64,000 nt of DNA. It comes from Bathymodiolus brooksi (Eukaryota; Mollusca; Bivalvia; Mytilida; Modiolidae). The notes below the pieces were generated by a model. The model saw nothing but the letters and a program-made list of their open reading frames with translations, was not told where the DNA came from and did not search any database. Below, piece after piece: positions 24,151-34,263 of the stretch. Made by a program: the position numbers and the translations under genes. The stretch lies in assembly GCA_963680875.1 (NCBI GenBank), contig OY804580.1, positions 99,734,000-99,797,999 on the forward strand, given 5' to 3'. Within the stretch, counting starts at the first letter, position 1. Each line of letters starts with the position of its first letter.

Positions 24151-25120
24151 ATGAGAGTCTTTGGTGAGCATTTCTGGCCTGTTTCTCTGCGAATACATAT
24201 TGTCTACATAAATGACAATTGATAACGTAACAATACAATTACATTGTGCAATGTCAACTTTTCGCGCTTTTACAATCCTTCTGAAGACATATAAAAAGCG
24301 GCTTTTTGAGTACATGTATATAAACAAATTTATATTTTGTCATCTTCCACATTCTGTGCGAAATTTATGATTTAGGGCTCTATTTTTACAAAATCCAAAT
24401 ATGAAATTGTCATCAAGAGTGTGCAAATAGTTTCAGTTTCGAATTGGTCTTTGAAAATCTAGAGAAGATGTAATACTTTTTTTTATTAGTATTCCCAAAA
24501 AAATGAATCTAATAGCTACCAGTTCTTTAATATTGTAATAAATAAAGTTCCCAACTTTCAATATTAAATATGGAATATAATTTCATTTATTACTTGAATT
24601 CAGAAGATAGGGTCAATAAGTAAGTAAATGAGTTAATTTCTTTATTTCAAGAGGGTAACACGGTTAGCAATAATAAAAGTGTGATTCATAATTAATATAT
24701 AAAATAAGTATAATACAATTCAAATACGTTTTTTCATGAAATTTGAATTCGGACTTGGAACAAATGAATTTCCATTATCAGATGGGATCTTATTAAATTA
24801 AAGAATAATTTGCATAGTTTGAACATCAAATGAATATTAAATTCTACCATAAATAGTCCACTAATTTATTTTTTAATAGCTGTAAAAATGATACATCGCG
24901 TTGGTAAATTTAAAAAAGATAATTTGTAACTTAATCACATATGCTATATATACAGCCATACAGGTAGCATCTTGTTTTTCAACTATGAACACCACTAATA
25001 TCTATTGTTTATTTTATTTTGTATTGTGTAGATCATATGTCTCTCTTTGTCAATCAGTAACTCTTTTCCTGTTTATGTACATGCAGTGTTTCATTTTGTC
25101 CCTCCATTGGAAACACACAA

Positions 25121-25649
25121 TTCGTATTTTGGTAAACATGATAAGGGAGATAAATCCTATATATAAGTTTATGCTACAAGCAGCTAATTTTCATAGGTAG
25201 CTAATTTTATAGCTCCGCCGTATGAAAATTAGCTACCGGAAGTTGGAAATAGCTAATTCTCATGGGGTAGCTTAACCCGAATAATCCAGTTGTTATATTA
25301 CGCTTTGATATATCGAGTAGCGATAGCGGATAGAGGGCGCTGAATTATTCGAGTTAGGGGTAGCTAAATATTTTACGACACCGGAATTAAGGTCTGGCAT
25401 TGTTTGGACATTTTATGCAGATTACATTCAGTAAATAGTCTGAATCAGTTGAGCGTTTTAAACTACACAGTTTATTCCGATATGATCACAATGTATTTTG
25501 ACATTGATGAAAATATTCGAAATGTGTTATGAATTGAAGAATGTTTAGGTTTTTGACGAGTTAGGCAAGATTTTAGAGTTGATAAATCTTTATTAGAGTG
25601 ATGAAGATGCTAGTATAAGCCACGCATTGTAGTTATGGCCAACATGATA
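25121..25649. other. Region beyond the right arm with satellite core motifs
   Basis: Between 25180 and 25275 the satellite core appears several times in both orientations. These are GCTAATTTTCATAGGTAGC, TATGAAAATTAGCTACC and GCTAATTCTCATGGGGTAGC. They are separated by unrelated GC-richer DNA. The remainder to 25649 holds no recognisable gene. These core copies do not carry the A, B or C monomer tails, so they are not simply displaced satellite units. Confidence 0.75.
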
Positions 25650-25970
25650 TAATATGAGACAGGTGCTACCTGCAGTGCCAGCGAAGCAAAATCCACATTA
25701 TCTAATATTTAAATCATGTAAATCCTTGGGATGATTGAAATATAAATTTTACTTTCTTTTGTGTACTTTTTGGAGTGTACTGTAGTACAATGTAAGGATG
25801 CTCTTTCCATCTATTGAAATAGGCATGCCATGAATGCTCGCGAATCTGAAAATTATCTGCCATTCACCCAATTTCACGCGCATTCAGTGCATCAAAATAG
25901 TGTCGATATTTTTTGGGCCGAGAAATATCGGGGACGACCTTTTCTTAGGGCCGAGATATATCGGGGACGA
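25650..25970 (+). repeat. Direct-repeat partner of 2777-3020, with a ~30-bp tandem
   Basis: The first 93 bases match 2778-2870. At 25915-25970 the unit GGGCCGAGAAATATCGGGGA is followed 33 bases later by GGGCCGAGATATATCGGGGA, a small tandem pair. The left partner has only one full unit. The unit is readable as a repeated G-P-R-x-I-G-D peptide in an 86-codon frame at 25834-26094, but I see no domain and do not call it a gene. Confidence 0.7.
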
Positions 25971-26189
25971 ATCTAGTCTCATTCAATCTTACCATACCGT
26001 TGAATCGTTGACCGTCCTTCAGGACAACCTCATACGAATTGATTCCCCATTACTAATTCACAGGTATGTAAAAACAGGACTGGAACCATATTAATGTTGT
26101 ATACGTCAATCACCTTGCACCATTTAGAAGCCAAGCTAATATTGTATATACATTGGGAAAATCCTTCACCATTATTCACAGGGTTATTT

Positions 26190-26370
26190 ACTATATATAT
26201 ATATATATACGTCTGAAAATTAAACCAAACAGTGTTAGAATTAGATTTTAGAGCTGTCAAATTTTTGTTATTCCCTCGACGGGATTTGAACCCACACCAT
26301 TGTTACACTGCAGCACCATTCGCTTAGCCTTACGTCCAGCGCCCTAGACCACTCGACTACATCCACTCCC
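26190..26370 (-). mobile_element. Short tRNA-derived SINE with (TA)n tail
   Basis: The minus strand carries a tRNA-Leu/Ser-like head with A-box-like GTCGAGTGGTCTAGGGCGC and B box GGGTTCAAATCCCGTCG (near 26281). It is followed by a ~75-bp body ending CAGACGTATATA and an AT microsatellite at about 26190-26208. The 5' and 3' ends cannot pair as an acceptor stem, so a functional tRNA is unlikely. A second, partial copy is at 26645-26868. Confidence 0.7.
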
Positions 26371-26644
26371 TAAAAAAGGAGCTTCAATAGTCGTAGTGTT
26401 ACCTTGTCTCGTAAGGCAAATCTAGGGATAGACGCAAGACATGTGTATAAGCGTGTGTAGATGGTACATATATACTTAATATTATAATTTGACAGCAATC
26501 TAACTCAGCAATTTTTAATATATTGGATAGGATAATGAAGAATTCATTATACAGTCACAGGAAATAAAGTATATTATACAAACGTCTAGAAGCAAGTGCC
26601 AACCATACAATATATCTGTCCCACTGGATCTCAAAGTTACTTTA

Positions 26645-26868
26645 AAGGATACTAGGTTAATACTAAATATTATATACGTCTAAAAATTAAACCAAACAGT
26701 GTTAGAATTAGAATTTAGAGCTGTCAATTTTTTGTTCTTCCCTCGACGGGATTTGAACCCACACCATTGATACACTGCAGCACATTTGACAGCTCTAAAA
26801 TCTAATTCTAACACTGTTTGGTTTAATTTTCAGACGTATATAATATTTAGTATTAACCTAGTATCCTT
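26645..26868. repeat. Inverted pair of SINE bodies
   Basis: Arms of 83 bp (26645-26727 and 26786-26868) are near-identical reverse complements, starting AAGGATACTAGGTTAATAC and ending with its complement. The arms correspond to the 3' body of the SINE at 26190-26370. The 58-bp centre holds its B box (GACGGGATTTGAACCC on the plus strand) but not the rest of the head. The structure is a head-to-head fusion of two SINE copies or a foldback derivative. Confidence 0.8.
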
Positions 26869-27084
26869 AGATTTTCTGAACATAAGCTTTTGTTGCAAGT
26901 AATCGGCCCAAAAGGGGTGATGTTGTTATTTTTTGCACCCGATATTAGAGTTGGGCGCGAGTGTTTCCTAAGCCTACACGTATATATCTACTTTAATCAC
27001 AGCTTCATATACCATGATAATGTCTTGATTCCGTGCACTAATAATTTTGATCAGACTCGGTCCCTTTATTACTACAAATGCAAA

Positions 27085-27345
27085 TGAACTTACTATGTTC
27101 GCCAATCAACCGCTTCGAAACGGACACCACACGCTTCACATAGCAATCACCCCGAATGCTCCGTTGGACGCGGTGTCATTTAGCAAGAAGAGTTCATGAT
27201 CAAATAACCAGTGTTCTTGAAGAAGTAATATATCGATTTCCTCAGAATAATGATGAATGAATGGCCCTATAGTTTTGACATTCTTACAGTTAAAAGATAA
27301 AATGTTCGTTTCTTTAGTTTTGACAATCTTAACTCCCTTTTCCTG
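27085..27345 (-). pseudogene. Endonuclease (EEP) N-terminus, LINE fragment
   Basis: The minus strand from about 27310 encodes LSFNCKNVKTIGPFI followed by EIDILLLQEHWLFDHEL. These match the first two conserved blocks of apurinic-type LINE endonucleases: the N-containing strand, and the metal-binding E of the LLQEHW block. After SNGAFGVIAM a stop follows near 27125 and the frame decays. The remaining endonuclease and the whole RT are absent. This domain would nick target DNA to prime reverse transcription. It is clearly non-functional here. Confidence 0.65.
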
Positions 27346-27403
27346 TACTACATTCTGTATTGATGTGTCTGGCTTTTCAATAAAAATGGTTGGTTGTCTT
27401 GAG

Positions 27404-28449
27404 TTAGGTGACTGTTTGGTAGATTTCTATTTGGAAGAATTGAGCATTCGAGACGGAATGTTCATAATGATGATTTGCTTGTTGTTGTAGTGTCTTTACT
27501 CCATTTATTCGGCTAATTATTTCCTTTTGTTGGATTGATGAATGGGGCGATGTTGGTCTTTGTTTATATATTAAAGGTGTTCCATGATAATACTTTGGGT
27601 CTTTGGATATGCCTTTATTAGTTGGTACATTAACTATTGTTACAGAAGATTCTGTTTGTTGAGATTCTGTGCTATCTATGATTTCATCCTGACTCATGGT
27701 TGTTTGGGTATTTGTTGTCATAGGGATTTGACTTTCAAGATAAGATGATTGTTCGTTCATAGTCTCGAACATCTTGTCCATCTGTTTATCCATTTGTTGT
27801 ACTAAAAAATGTGAGACATTTTTTCCATAGTATTTTCTATGTAGCTCTTCGGTGGACTAGGCAGGTGGAATTGTCCATTGTTATCATGTTGAGAATATGA
27901 ATCATTTGCTGGATTGGGTAGGAGTTCACACATTTGTTTTAAGATTCTATTTGTTCTTTCTAGCTCGTTCACTCTAGTTTCCAGTTTAGAGACGTATGTT
28001 TGAAGCCATATCCTTTCATTTTGCATTTATTCATTTAGTTTTTCACGGATTTTGAGTTCTTCTTCTCTCTTTCGTAGTTTTTGTTCTCAAAGTTTTAAGT
28101 CATCATATCTAATTTCCTTTGTTCGCTTTTCAGAATTGATCTTAGGTAAGTCATCTTGAACTATATTGGTAATATTCTTTGTTGTATACTTAGGTATCAC
28201 TTGTTTATCAGGGTTCCGGATATCACAAGCTTGGTATCCTGGAGTATTGGTGATTTTGTCAGAACATGAATGTGTACATTTGAGTAAAGTTTCATCATCA
28301 TTTTCTAAATCCTCTATGATCGAAACATATGTGGGTTCATTTGGTCGCTCTGTATCTATCCTATGATTTGGACAAATGTGCTCTTGTCTATCATAAATAG
28401 TGCAATCCTCGTGATTCGATTGGTGACAGGTGACAGGTACATCATACAA
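27404..28449 (-). pseudogene. LINE linker region with coiled coil
   Basis: Three consecutive open stretches (28449-28087, 28026-27802 and 27793-27404), separated by stops, form the region between the PHD finger and the endonuclease. The middle one starts with a clear coiled coil, YVSKLETRVNELERTNRIL. The third is rich in Q, T and S. I see no catalytic motif. The stops are at 28027-28086 and 27794-27801, and a restored frame would read through. Function is inferred only from position: nucleic acid or self association of the LINE protein. Confidence 0.55.
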
Positions 28450-28599
28450 TTAATGAGTTTATGAGAAGACCACAAGTATTACAATTCAGTATCAGTTCTT
28501 CATCCATCATCGCTTGTGCACTAGATAATTGCTTGTAGGTGACTGTATCACTAGCTTCAGGTACAATTTGGATAGTCCTTGATTTGGATTGTGAAGTAT

Positions 28600-29446
28600 C
28601 TATGATCTCTATACATAATTTGCAGGTATAGTCCTCATTTTTATCTTGGGTTTCTAGAAGTCTTATTTCATCAGAATTTAGTTTTAAGCATCGATAGTGG
28701 ACCCAATGCGCCCTTTATCACAAAATAGAGCTCTTGATTGTACATTGCGATCACATTTGAAACATTTGGCATTGTGATCTTCCACCGTATTATCAGGAGT
28801 AGCAAGTTTTACTCCAATTTGCTCTTGGGTACTTTTAAGCTTCGTTAGTTCCTCCTCAAGTTTTTCATTCAAGTTCTTGATGTTAATGCGATTTCCATTC
28901 AAGGTCACATCATTTATTATCTTATGTATATTGGGTAGGTCTTTTTCTATGAATATGTTTGCACCTTTTCCATTTACCAGAAATTTACACTTAGTGTTGT
29001 ATAATGTAAGTGTATATTGATGTTGGTAGTTTTCATGTAATTTGAAGACTTTGCTCAGGTTCAGTCCATTTTTGTCAATATCATTCGTGACTTCAGCTCT
29101 CACGATTGTCTATGTTTATGATCTCATAATAATGAGGAATAGCATTCTTCACCAGTTCAAAGGTGATTGCGTCCATGCTTCCAACAATACCTCCACCTGT
29201 ACAGTGATATTCGAATTGTATGTCTCTCTTTCTTGCCAAAATTTTATTCTCCAAGGCTTTTTCAAGATTTAGCGAAATATTCTTCTCTCTATGCGTAATG
29301 TTGGTCGGTGCACTCGACTTATCGCATTGATTCTGTTGAGTGTGTGTTTGCACACTGGTGCACGGGATGACGTCCAATGAGTTGTTTCCATAGGCTGTTA
29401 TTCCCAACATTCTTCCCTTATTTTGATTGCTATTTTTCGTAGCCAT
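28600..29446 (-). pseudogene. LINE protein N-terminus with PHD-type zinc finger
   Basis: The frame opens at the ATG at 29446 (MATKNSNQNKGR). It runs through a conserved-looking segment with KDIQFEYHCTGGG-like text and continues from about 29103 in an overlapping frame to the motif CFKCDRNVQSRALFCDKG near 28755. In the next frame this continues as H-W-V-H-Y-R-C-L and then CKLC near 28612-28625. Together these give the C4HC3 spacing of a PHD-type finger as seen in CR1-group LINE proteins. A frameshift lies at about 28706-28712 inside the finger, and another change joins the frames near 29095. The ATG overlaps the end of the upstream esterase ORF in a different frame. Confidence 0.6.
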
Positions 29447-30170
29447 GTTCTGGCTAGTTCCCTTGCTGGGTGTACTCCGTCTCTATGCAGTGTGAAATTG
29501 TAGCTATCTCTTAGAAGCTGATGGTTTTTTTTGAATTGCTAGATTCTTTGTGGTTTATATCTTGAGAAACATTTGGTGAAGTCTTCTGAAGCCGAATATT
29601 CAATTTTCTAATGTAATCGTTCAATGCACGAACTTGAGAGATGAGTTGCTCATCTTGTTCTTTGAATTGATTTGGTTCTTTAGGGCCCTTGTATTTGTTT
29701 GGTATATATATTGAATAGACAGGTATTTCCAGAAATGTTAGGGTACATGCAGGATATGATTGAAGTATCTTAGCTATCTCCTCAAAATGTTCTTTTATAG
29801 TATTTAAAGAGCTATTGTCATGATTTGCTAATGAAATATATTGTTTATTTTTCCTAGTAAGATCACATGTGCCTATCCATATATATAAAGCGATGTTATC
29901 ATAATGGCCGATCTGATCACTTATGTTTTGTCTAATCCAGTTGAGAGTTTGGGTGGAGTCACGACCTGGTTTGCACCACCACGTCATACTCTGTTCGACC
30001 AAGTTTGTAACTTGATCTTTCAAGTTGAACCCTTTGCTATCCGATAGGATCATTGGGGTAATTGTCTTGGAGCCAGTTGGTATTTCAAATGGTCGAGCAA
30101 GATATGTTTGTAGTTTTCCCTTAAACATGTATAAAAATTGAACGCAAACGGAATTGTGCCAAAGAATCAA
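29396..30170 (-). pseudogene. LINE-encoded SGNH (GDSL-type) esterase ORF
   Basis: From 30170 the minus strand encodes 219 residues. Block I is PMILSDSKGFNL at about residues 39-50, with the nucleophile serine in D-S-K. A WWCKPGRDS segment follows, then block III YIWIGTCDLT (G-T-C-D in place of G-x-N-D) at about residues 93-102. The C-terminal block lies in the shifted frame as YNFTLHRDGVHP (D-x-x-H pair) at about 29465-29500. The shift falls at a run of eight A residues near 29521-29528. It could be a single-base indel, slippage or a sequencing error. Esterase domains of this type occur in CR1-group ORF1 proteins, with a proposed role in lipid or membrane contact that is not proven. Confidence 0.65.
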
Positions 30171-30180
30171 GGTGCGTCGT

Positions 30181-31052
30181 GGAATGTCCCACAGTCGACC
30201 TTGCTATAACGAATTTAGAACGGTTAAGGGAATTTTTTTTTAGAAATTCTGAAATGAATAAGTTTACACAGATTAATATATTGCAGTATTTCGCTGTTCA
30301 TTAAATAATCAATGGTACACTTCCTTTTTACTAGCAGAAAGAGTTTCCTTTTCCATACCCCAAATATTGGCATTTAAGATATAGCCATTACTTAGAGTCA
30401 TTCGTATGTCCGGTAACTTTCACCCTTTAAACTTCTTGAGAACCAATGAATAGAATTTTACGAGATAGTCTGAACATAGCAAAAGATATTGTCTAGGATT
30501 TACCGCACAAACGATGGTATATTTGTTGATTCGTCAACAAACATGAACAATGAAAGAGTTTTTCTTGGGGTGTGGGGGTGGGGGTGGGATTTACTCTGAA
30601 GAAGCTATTGAGATATTGAAATGAAACTTGGTATTTATGTTCATATCAATGTAGGTACTTTGATGTCGATCGGAAATGACCGACAGTAGAGGTCATGGTT
30701 TACATAGAATCTCTATGGAAAAACAGGTTCATCTTCTTTAGAACCACTGAACCATATTTAACCATATTTGGCAGAAATATTCCCAACGAAGTCAGGCACA
30801 GCAGTCATATGACTTCGGATATAGTCAATATTTGAAGATTTTTTTCTCAACAACATCCTAAGGGTTTTGAATGAAGTTTGTAATACATGTATTTATCAAT
30901 GAGGGGGTCCCTATTAATGTTCTACGGAGGCAAACACGGAGGTGTGACAATATATTTTACTCTATATCTGAAAAAAATTAAGAAACAAATTAATACCAAA
31001 ACAATTTCTGGGTAACAAAGTCGTGCGCACAAGTTAATTGCTATATATTATT
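30181..31052. other. Intergenic, old repeat-like DNA
   Basis: The first part is probably the 5' untranslated region of the LINE. A GT-rich tract lies at about 30568-30592. The stretch 30590-30860 has the texture of an old dispersed repeat (ATGAAACTTGGTATTTATG, ACATAGAATCTCTATGGAAA) but I cannot assign a family. No gene is seen. Confidence 0.5.
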
Positions 31053-31288
31053 GGGGGTTATGGTATTTAACGCCACTTCCAACAATATTTCAGCTATATC
31101 GTATCGTGGTGGTCAGTTTTATTAGTGGAGAAAACCACCGACCTGTCGCAAGTCACTGACAAACTTTATCACATAATGTTGTATCTAGTACGTCTCGCCT
31201 GAGCAGGATTCGAACGTTAGTGTTGATAGGCACTGGTTGCATAGGTAGTTATGTATCCAACTACCATACGATCACGACGGCCCCAATA
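31053..31288 (-). mobile_element. Full-length tRNA-derived SINE
   Basis: On the minus strand the element starts at about 31288 with GGGCCGTCGTGATCGTATGG (A-box region) and has a B box GTTCGAATCC at 31206-31215. It proceeds through TTTGTCAGTGACTTGCGAC and ends GTGGCGTTAAATACCATAAC near 31053. The same order is seen on the plus strand at 55404-55630, and the 3' module alone is at 22141-22304. It matches the layout of widespread molluscan SINEs. I do not assign a family name. Confidence 0.8.
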
Positions 31289-31779
31289 ATAGGCTTGGTG
31301 AAGATCAGGAGTTTAAAATGGCCATCGGCCATGGTCAAAGTTTACATTGTGTAATAATCATAAATGTATGTGTTTCAACTTAAATATCAAGTGGCGTAAC
31401 CATGGCAAAAATTGAATGCTTTCTATTGCAAAAAACGATTCCGATTTTAAATTACTTTAAAAATAGATAAAAGAATAAATACAATTAACCGTAGAAATAT
31501 ATGTATTTGTTTAAATGAAATTGTAGTTAGAGTCGATATACATTTGTAACTGTTGCCACCTTGGTCCAAAAAATAATTCGCTATTGTTGCTAAACTGTGG
31601 TTTTTTAATCTACTGTATTATCGTGAAGCTAGATATCCAATTTCTGACAAAGGAAATCCATCTTTTATCAACCTTGATATTCAAAGGCGATTCATTGAAA
31701 ATGCTTAAAAACGGGGTGTAAACCGTTTATCGAGCTACTGTCGGAATAAAAATTAAATTAAAAAAAAAATCTATTTGGG

Positions 31780-31940
31780 TTTCGGATTATCCAACCTTCG
31801 GACTATATAACTTTCGGATTATTGGACCTTCGGACTATCGGACCTTCGGACTATTGGACTTTCGGACTATCAGACCTTCGGACTATCGGACATTCGGACT
31901 ATTGGACCTTCGGACTATCGAACCTTCGGACTATCGGACC
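31780..31940 (+). repeat. 16-bp minisatellite, about ten copies
   Basis: The unit CGGACTATCGGACCTT is repeated about ten times with scattered substitutions (ATCG alternating with ATTG). The array ends at GGACCGTCACCGTAC. It lies immediately left of the ACTAACAACCTCG unit that flanks the TIR element. Confidence 0.9.
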
Positions 31941-31948
31941 GTCACCGT

Positions 31949-32004
31949 ACTAACAACCTCGATAGTAATGTATGTCTTGAATTATTAGAAGTTTATAGCC
32001 ATTT
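31949..32004 (+). repeat. Isolated unit of the ACTAACAACCTCG array (left of TIR element)
   Basis: One unit (ACTAACAACCTCGATAGTAA then GTATGTCTTGAATTATTAGA) ends at the left TIR of the 32005-34954 element. The remaining units start immediately right of that element at 34955. This places the insertion inside an existing tandem array. Confidence 0.8.
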
Positions 32005-33496
32005 AAAGGAGTAGGTATGATAAGGGCAGAAATTGGCCTAAAAATAGACAAATTATAAATGAAACGTATAGCTTTCGTTGTTTCTTGATTTTATAAGACC
32101 TTTACCCCAACTACGATTTTGGTAGCAATTTTCCATATTTGCACGCGCGATGACGTCACACTAGTCAATGAAAAGTCTATCGTTTCGTGAAAATATATGA
32201 AATCTAACAAGAAATGTGTATTTAATGTCAATTTTCAGTTTAACCACAAGCAGGTACCAACGGCATATTTTAGTATGATGTTTAATATACATAATTACAT
32301 ATCTCATTTAATTTTTGTGTTGGTACCCGAGTGTGGAGAGTATGAAATCTGCAATCAAATTTAAGGTCGATTTCTCGTCAGCGGCCATTTTTTATTGAAC
32401 GTTTTCATCCGTAATAGACATAAATAGAAATCGACCTTTTAATCTCATCCAAAATAAAGTTGCTTATCGTAGTTGGTTGGCTACTGGAGTAAAACTTGAA
32501 CAATTTTTATGAAACTGTTTTGACGTTAAATAAATTTTGGAGGAGATTTACTGCCGACCTGATTGTACATTGAGTCCGACGTGTTTTTTTTCTAACCCTC
32601 AGTGGAATTTCATGTGTTACTATACTAAAGTATACTTTAATATAGACAATTCACAAAAAGTACAGAAAACAAAACAAGCAACCAAAAAGAAAATTAGTAC
32701 GTCAGATTATCTTAGAAATTAATTCATTGGACATGTTGACATTATTATTTGTGTATTATTTGTAGGGAGAGGACAGTCCATAAGTTGTGATAACTTTTTG
32801 TCCAATCCCATTGCTGTTTTATTTGCAATAAAATAATATTACACTATGTAAACACATCGGAACTTTCTAATTTTAGTAGTCCCTTTACTTTTTTCTTTTT
32901 CTTTAACAAATATATTTTATTTAGCTCTTTCGCAAAGTGAATTCCCGATGAATAATTGTATTAGCGTAAATTTGATTTATATATAGCTTAATATTAACGT
33001 TGCGGTGGCGTAATGGTATAGCACACATGGCTGTCAATAACAACATGTACATCGTGAGATCAATATTTTATTCTTACTTATTTCAATAAAATATGGAAAA
33101 ACAAACAATATATTTGATAATTCATAATTAATCTAATACAGTACATATAATGCTATAACGTGCATGTTTTAACATGATACACGGATGTCAGGTTTGATCT
33201 ACATATTCGGTGTTTTGTTTATAATGGTCCTTTTGTTATCCTTACTAAGAATTTCATTGATATAGTCTATCGTTTATGAGTCAGTGCTAAATGTGTAGTT
33301 TTACTTGGAATTTTAGTGGTATGATTTTACTTTAATGGGCCATGACCGATAAAACAGTATTACCAAGCATTCTATTTATATAATCTATCACGTTTTACTT
33401 TTCTCAACAAAAAAAGTTTGAAGATACCGTAAATATAAATTACCGTCTTCCAATCAAAGTATACTACCGTATTTGTACTCTTAGACATATCAGAAT

Positions 33497-34063
33497 CGAA
33501 ATAAATCATGGAAGCCAGAATGTGTTTTGAGTTTTAACATGGATTGGTGGATATTAGTAAATCTTATCCCTCGCTTCTGGTTCGGGATAAAATACTATTC
33601 TCTGATGTTCTCGTGGCAAGTATAATTTTGATTGGCTAGCAAGGTACTTTTAAAACTTCAGGGAAGCCGTGCGGTGACAGAAAATCAATAATCGCTCTTA
33701 TCTATGTGCTGTCCATTTACATTGTGCACAGCAGACGACACACATTTTACAAGATGACAGAAAATCAATAATCGCTCTCTGTGATCTTTGTCCAAAAATA
33801 CACGTATTTATGTTTTTCCTATAATAAGGACATACTTATTAATGTTGGAACATTCAGATAAAAATGTTATCAGTCTCTAGATGTTATATATCCCGTTTTA
33901 AAGGGCAATGGTTTTGCTAAAAGGTTCGGCTGACGCCTCATCTTTTAGCAAAGCCACTGCCCTTTAAGACGGGATATATAACATCTCGAGACTAATAACG
34001 TATAATATCCGCCAATCCATGTTAAAACCCCCAACACATTCTGGCTTCCATGATTTATTTCTT
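33497..34063. repeat. Nested inverted repeat with central hairpin
   Basis: The outer arms GAAATAAATCATGGAAGCCA at about 33499 and its complement at about 34044-34063 continue through AGAATGTGTT and TTTTAACATGGATTGG. The inner part, 33872-33993, is a ~60-bp stem (AGTCTCTAGATGTTATATAT with its complement) and a short loop near GGTTCGGCTGACGCC. About 320 bp are present only in the left arm (about 33548-33868). The structure looks like a foldback element later interrupted by an insertion. Confidence 0.75.
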
Positions 34064-34263
34064 AATAATTCAACATGGATTATATCCTCTCCTGTCGCTT
34101 TAGCGCTGCTTTACCATGTTATGCAATTGACTTGGTTCCTTTGACATTCTAATTACTGAAAATAATTTCCTCTCATGATTTAAAAAATAAAAAGATCAAC
34201 ATTCGGTTATAAAAAGATTTAAAAAAAGCAATTTACAGAGCTCAGCATTAACGAGTTTCTGCA

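Larger units (their letters stand above)
20985..25120 (-). repeat. Right arm of the large inverted duplication
   Basis: The arm is the reverse complement of 2250-7560 with the same order of parts: 154-bp family, AT-rich DNA, LINE fragment, SINE, AT-rich DNA. Specific to this arm are a 164-bp SINE piece (22141-22304) and extra 154-bp family sequence. The MULE MITE and its neighbours, and the 4004-4357 insert of the left arm, are absent. Similarity stops near 25120, just after the segment matching GGAACACCG of the left arm at about 2250. Confidence 0.85.
27085..30180 (-). mobile_element. 5' part of a CR1-like LINE, truncated in the endonuclease
   Basis: Read from 30180 downwards on the minus strand, the order is SGNH esterase ORF, a second ORF region with a PHD-type zinc finger, a coiled-coil/low-complexity linker, and the start of an AP-type endonuclease, after which the similarity is lost. 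The esterase and PHD modules are known from CR1-group LINEs. Here the 3' half (RT) is missing, which is opposite to the usual 5' truncation of LINEs. That suggests a later deletion or rearrangement, not normal insertion. Several stops and shifts make it inactive. Confidence 0.7.

Noticed and set aside
33001..33060. tRNA-like GGTGGCGTAATGGTATAGCA start
   Set aside because: No B box or acceptor stem follows. It lies inside the TIR element and is too degenerate to call.
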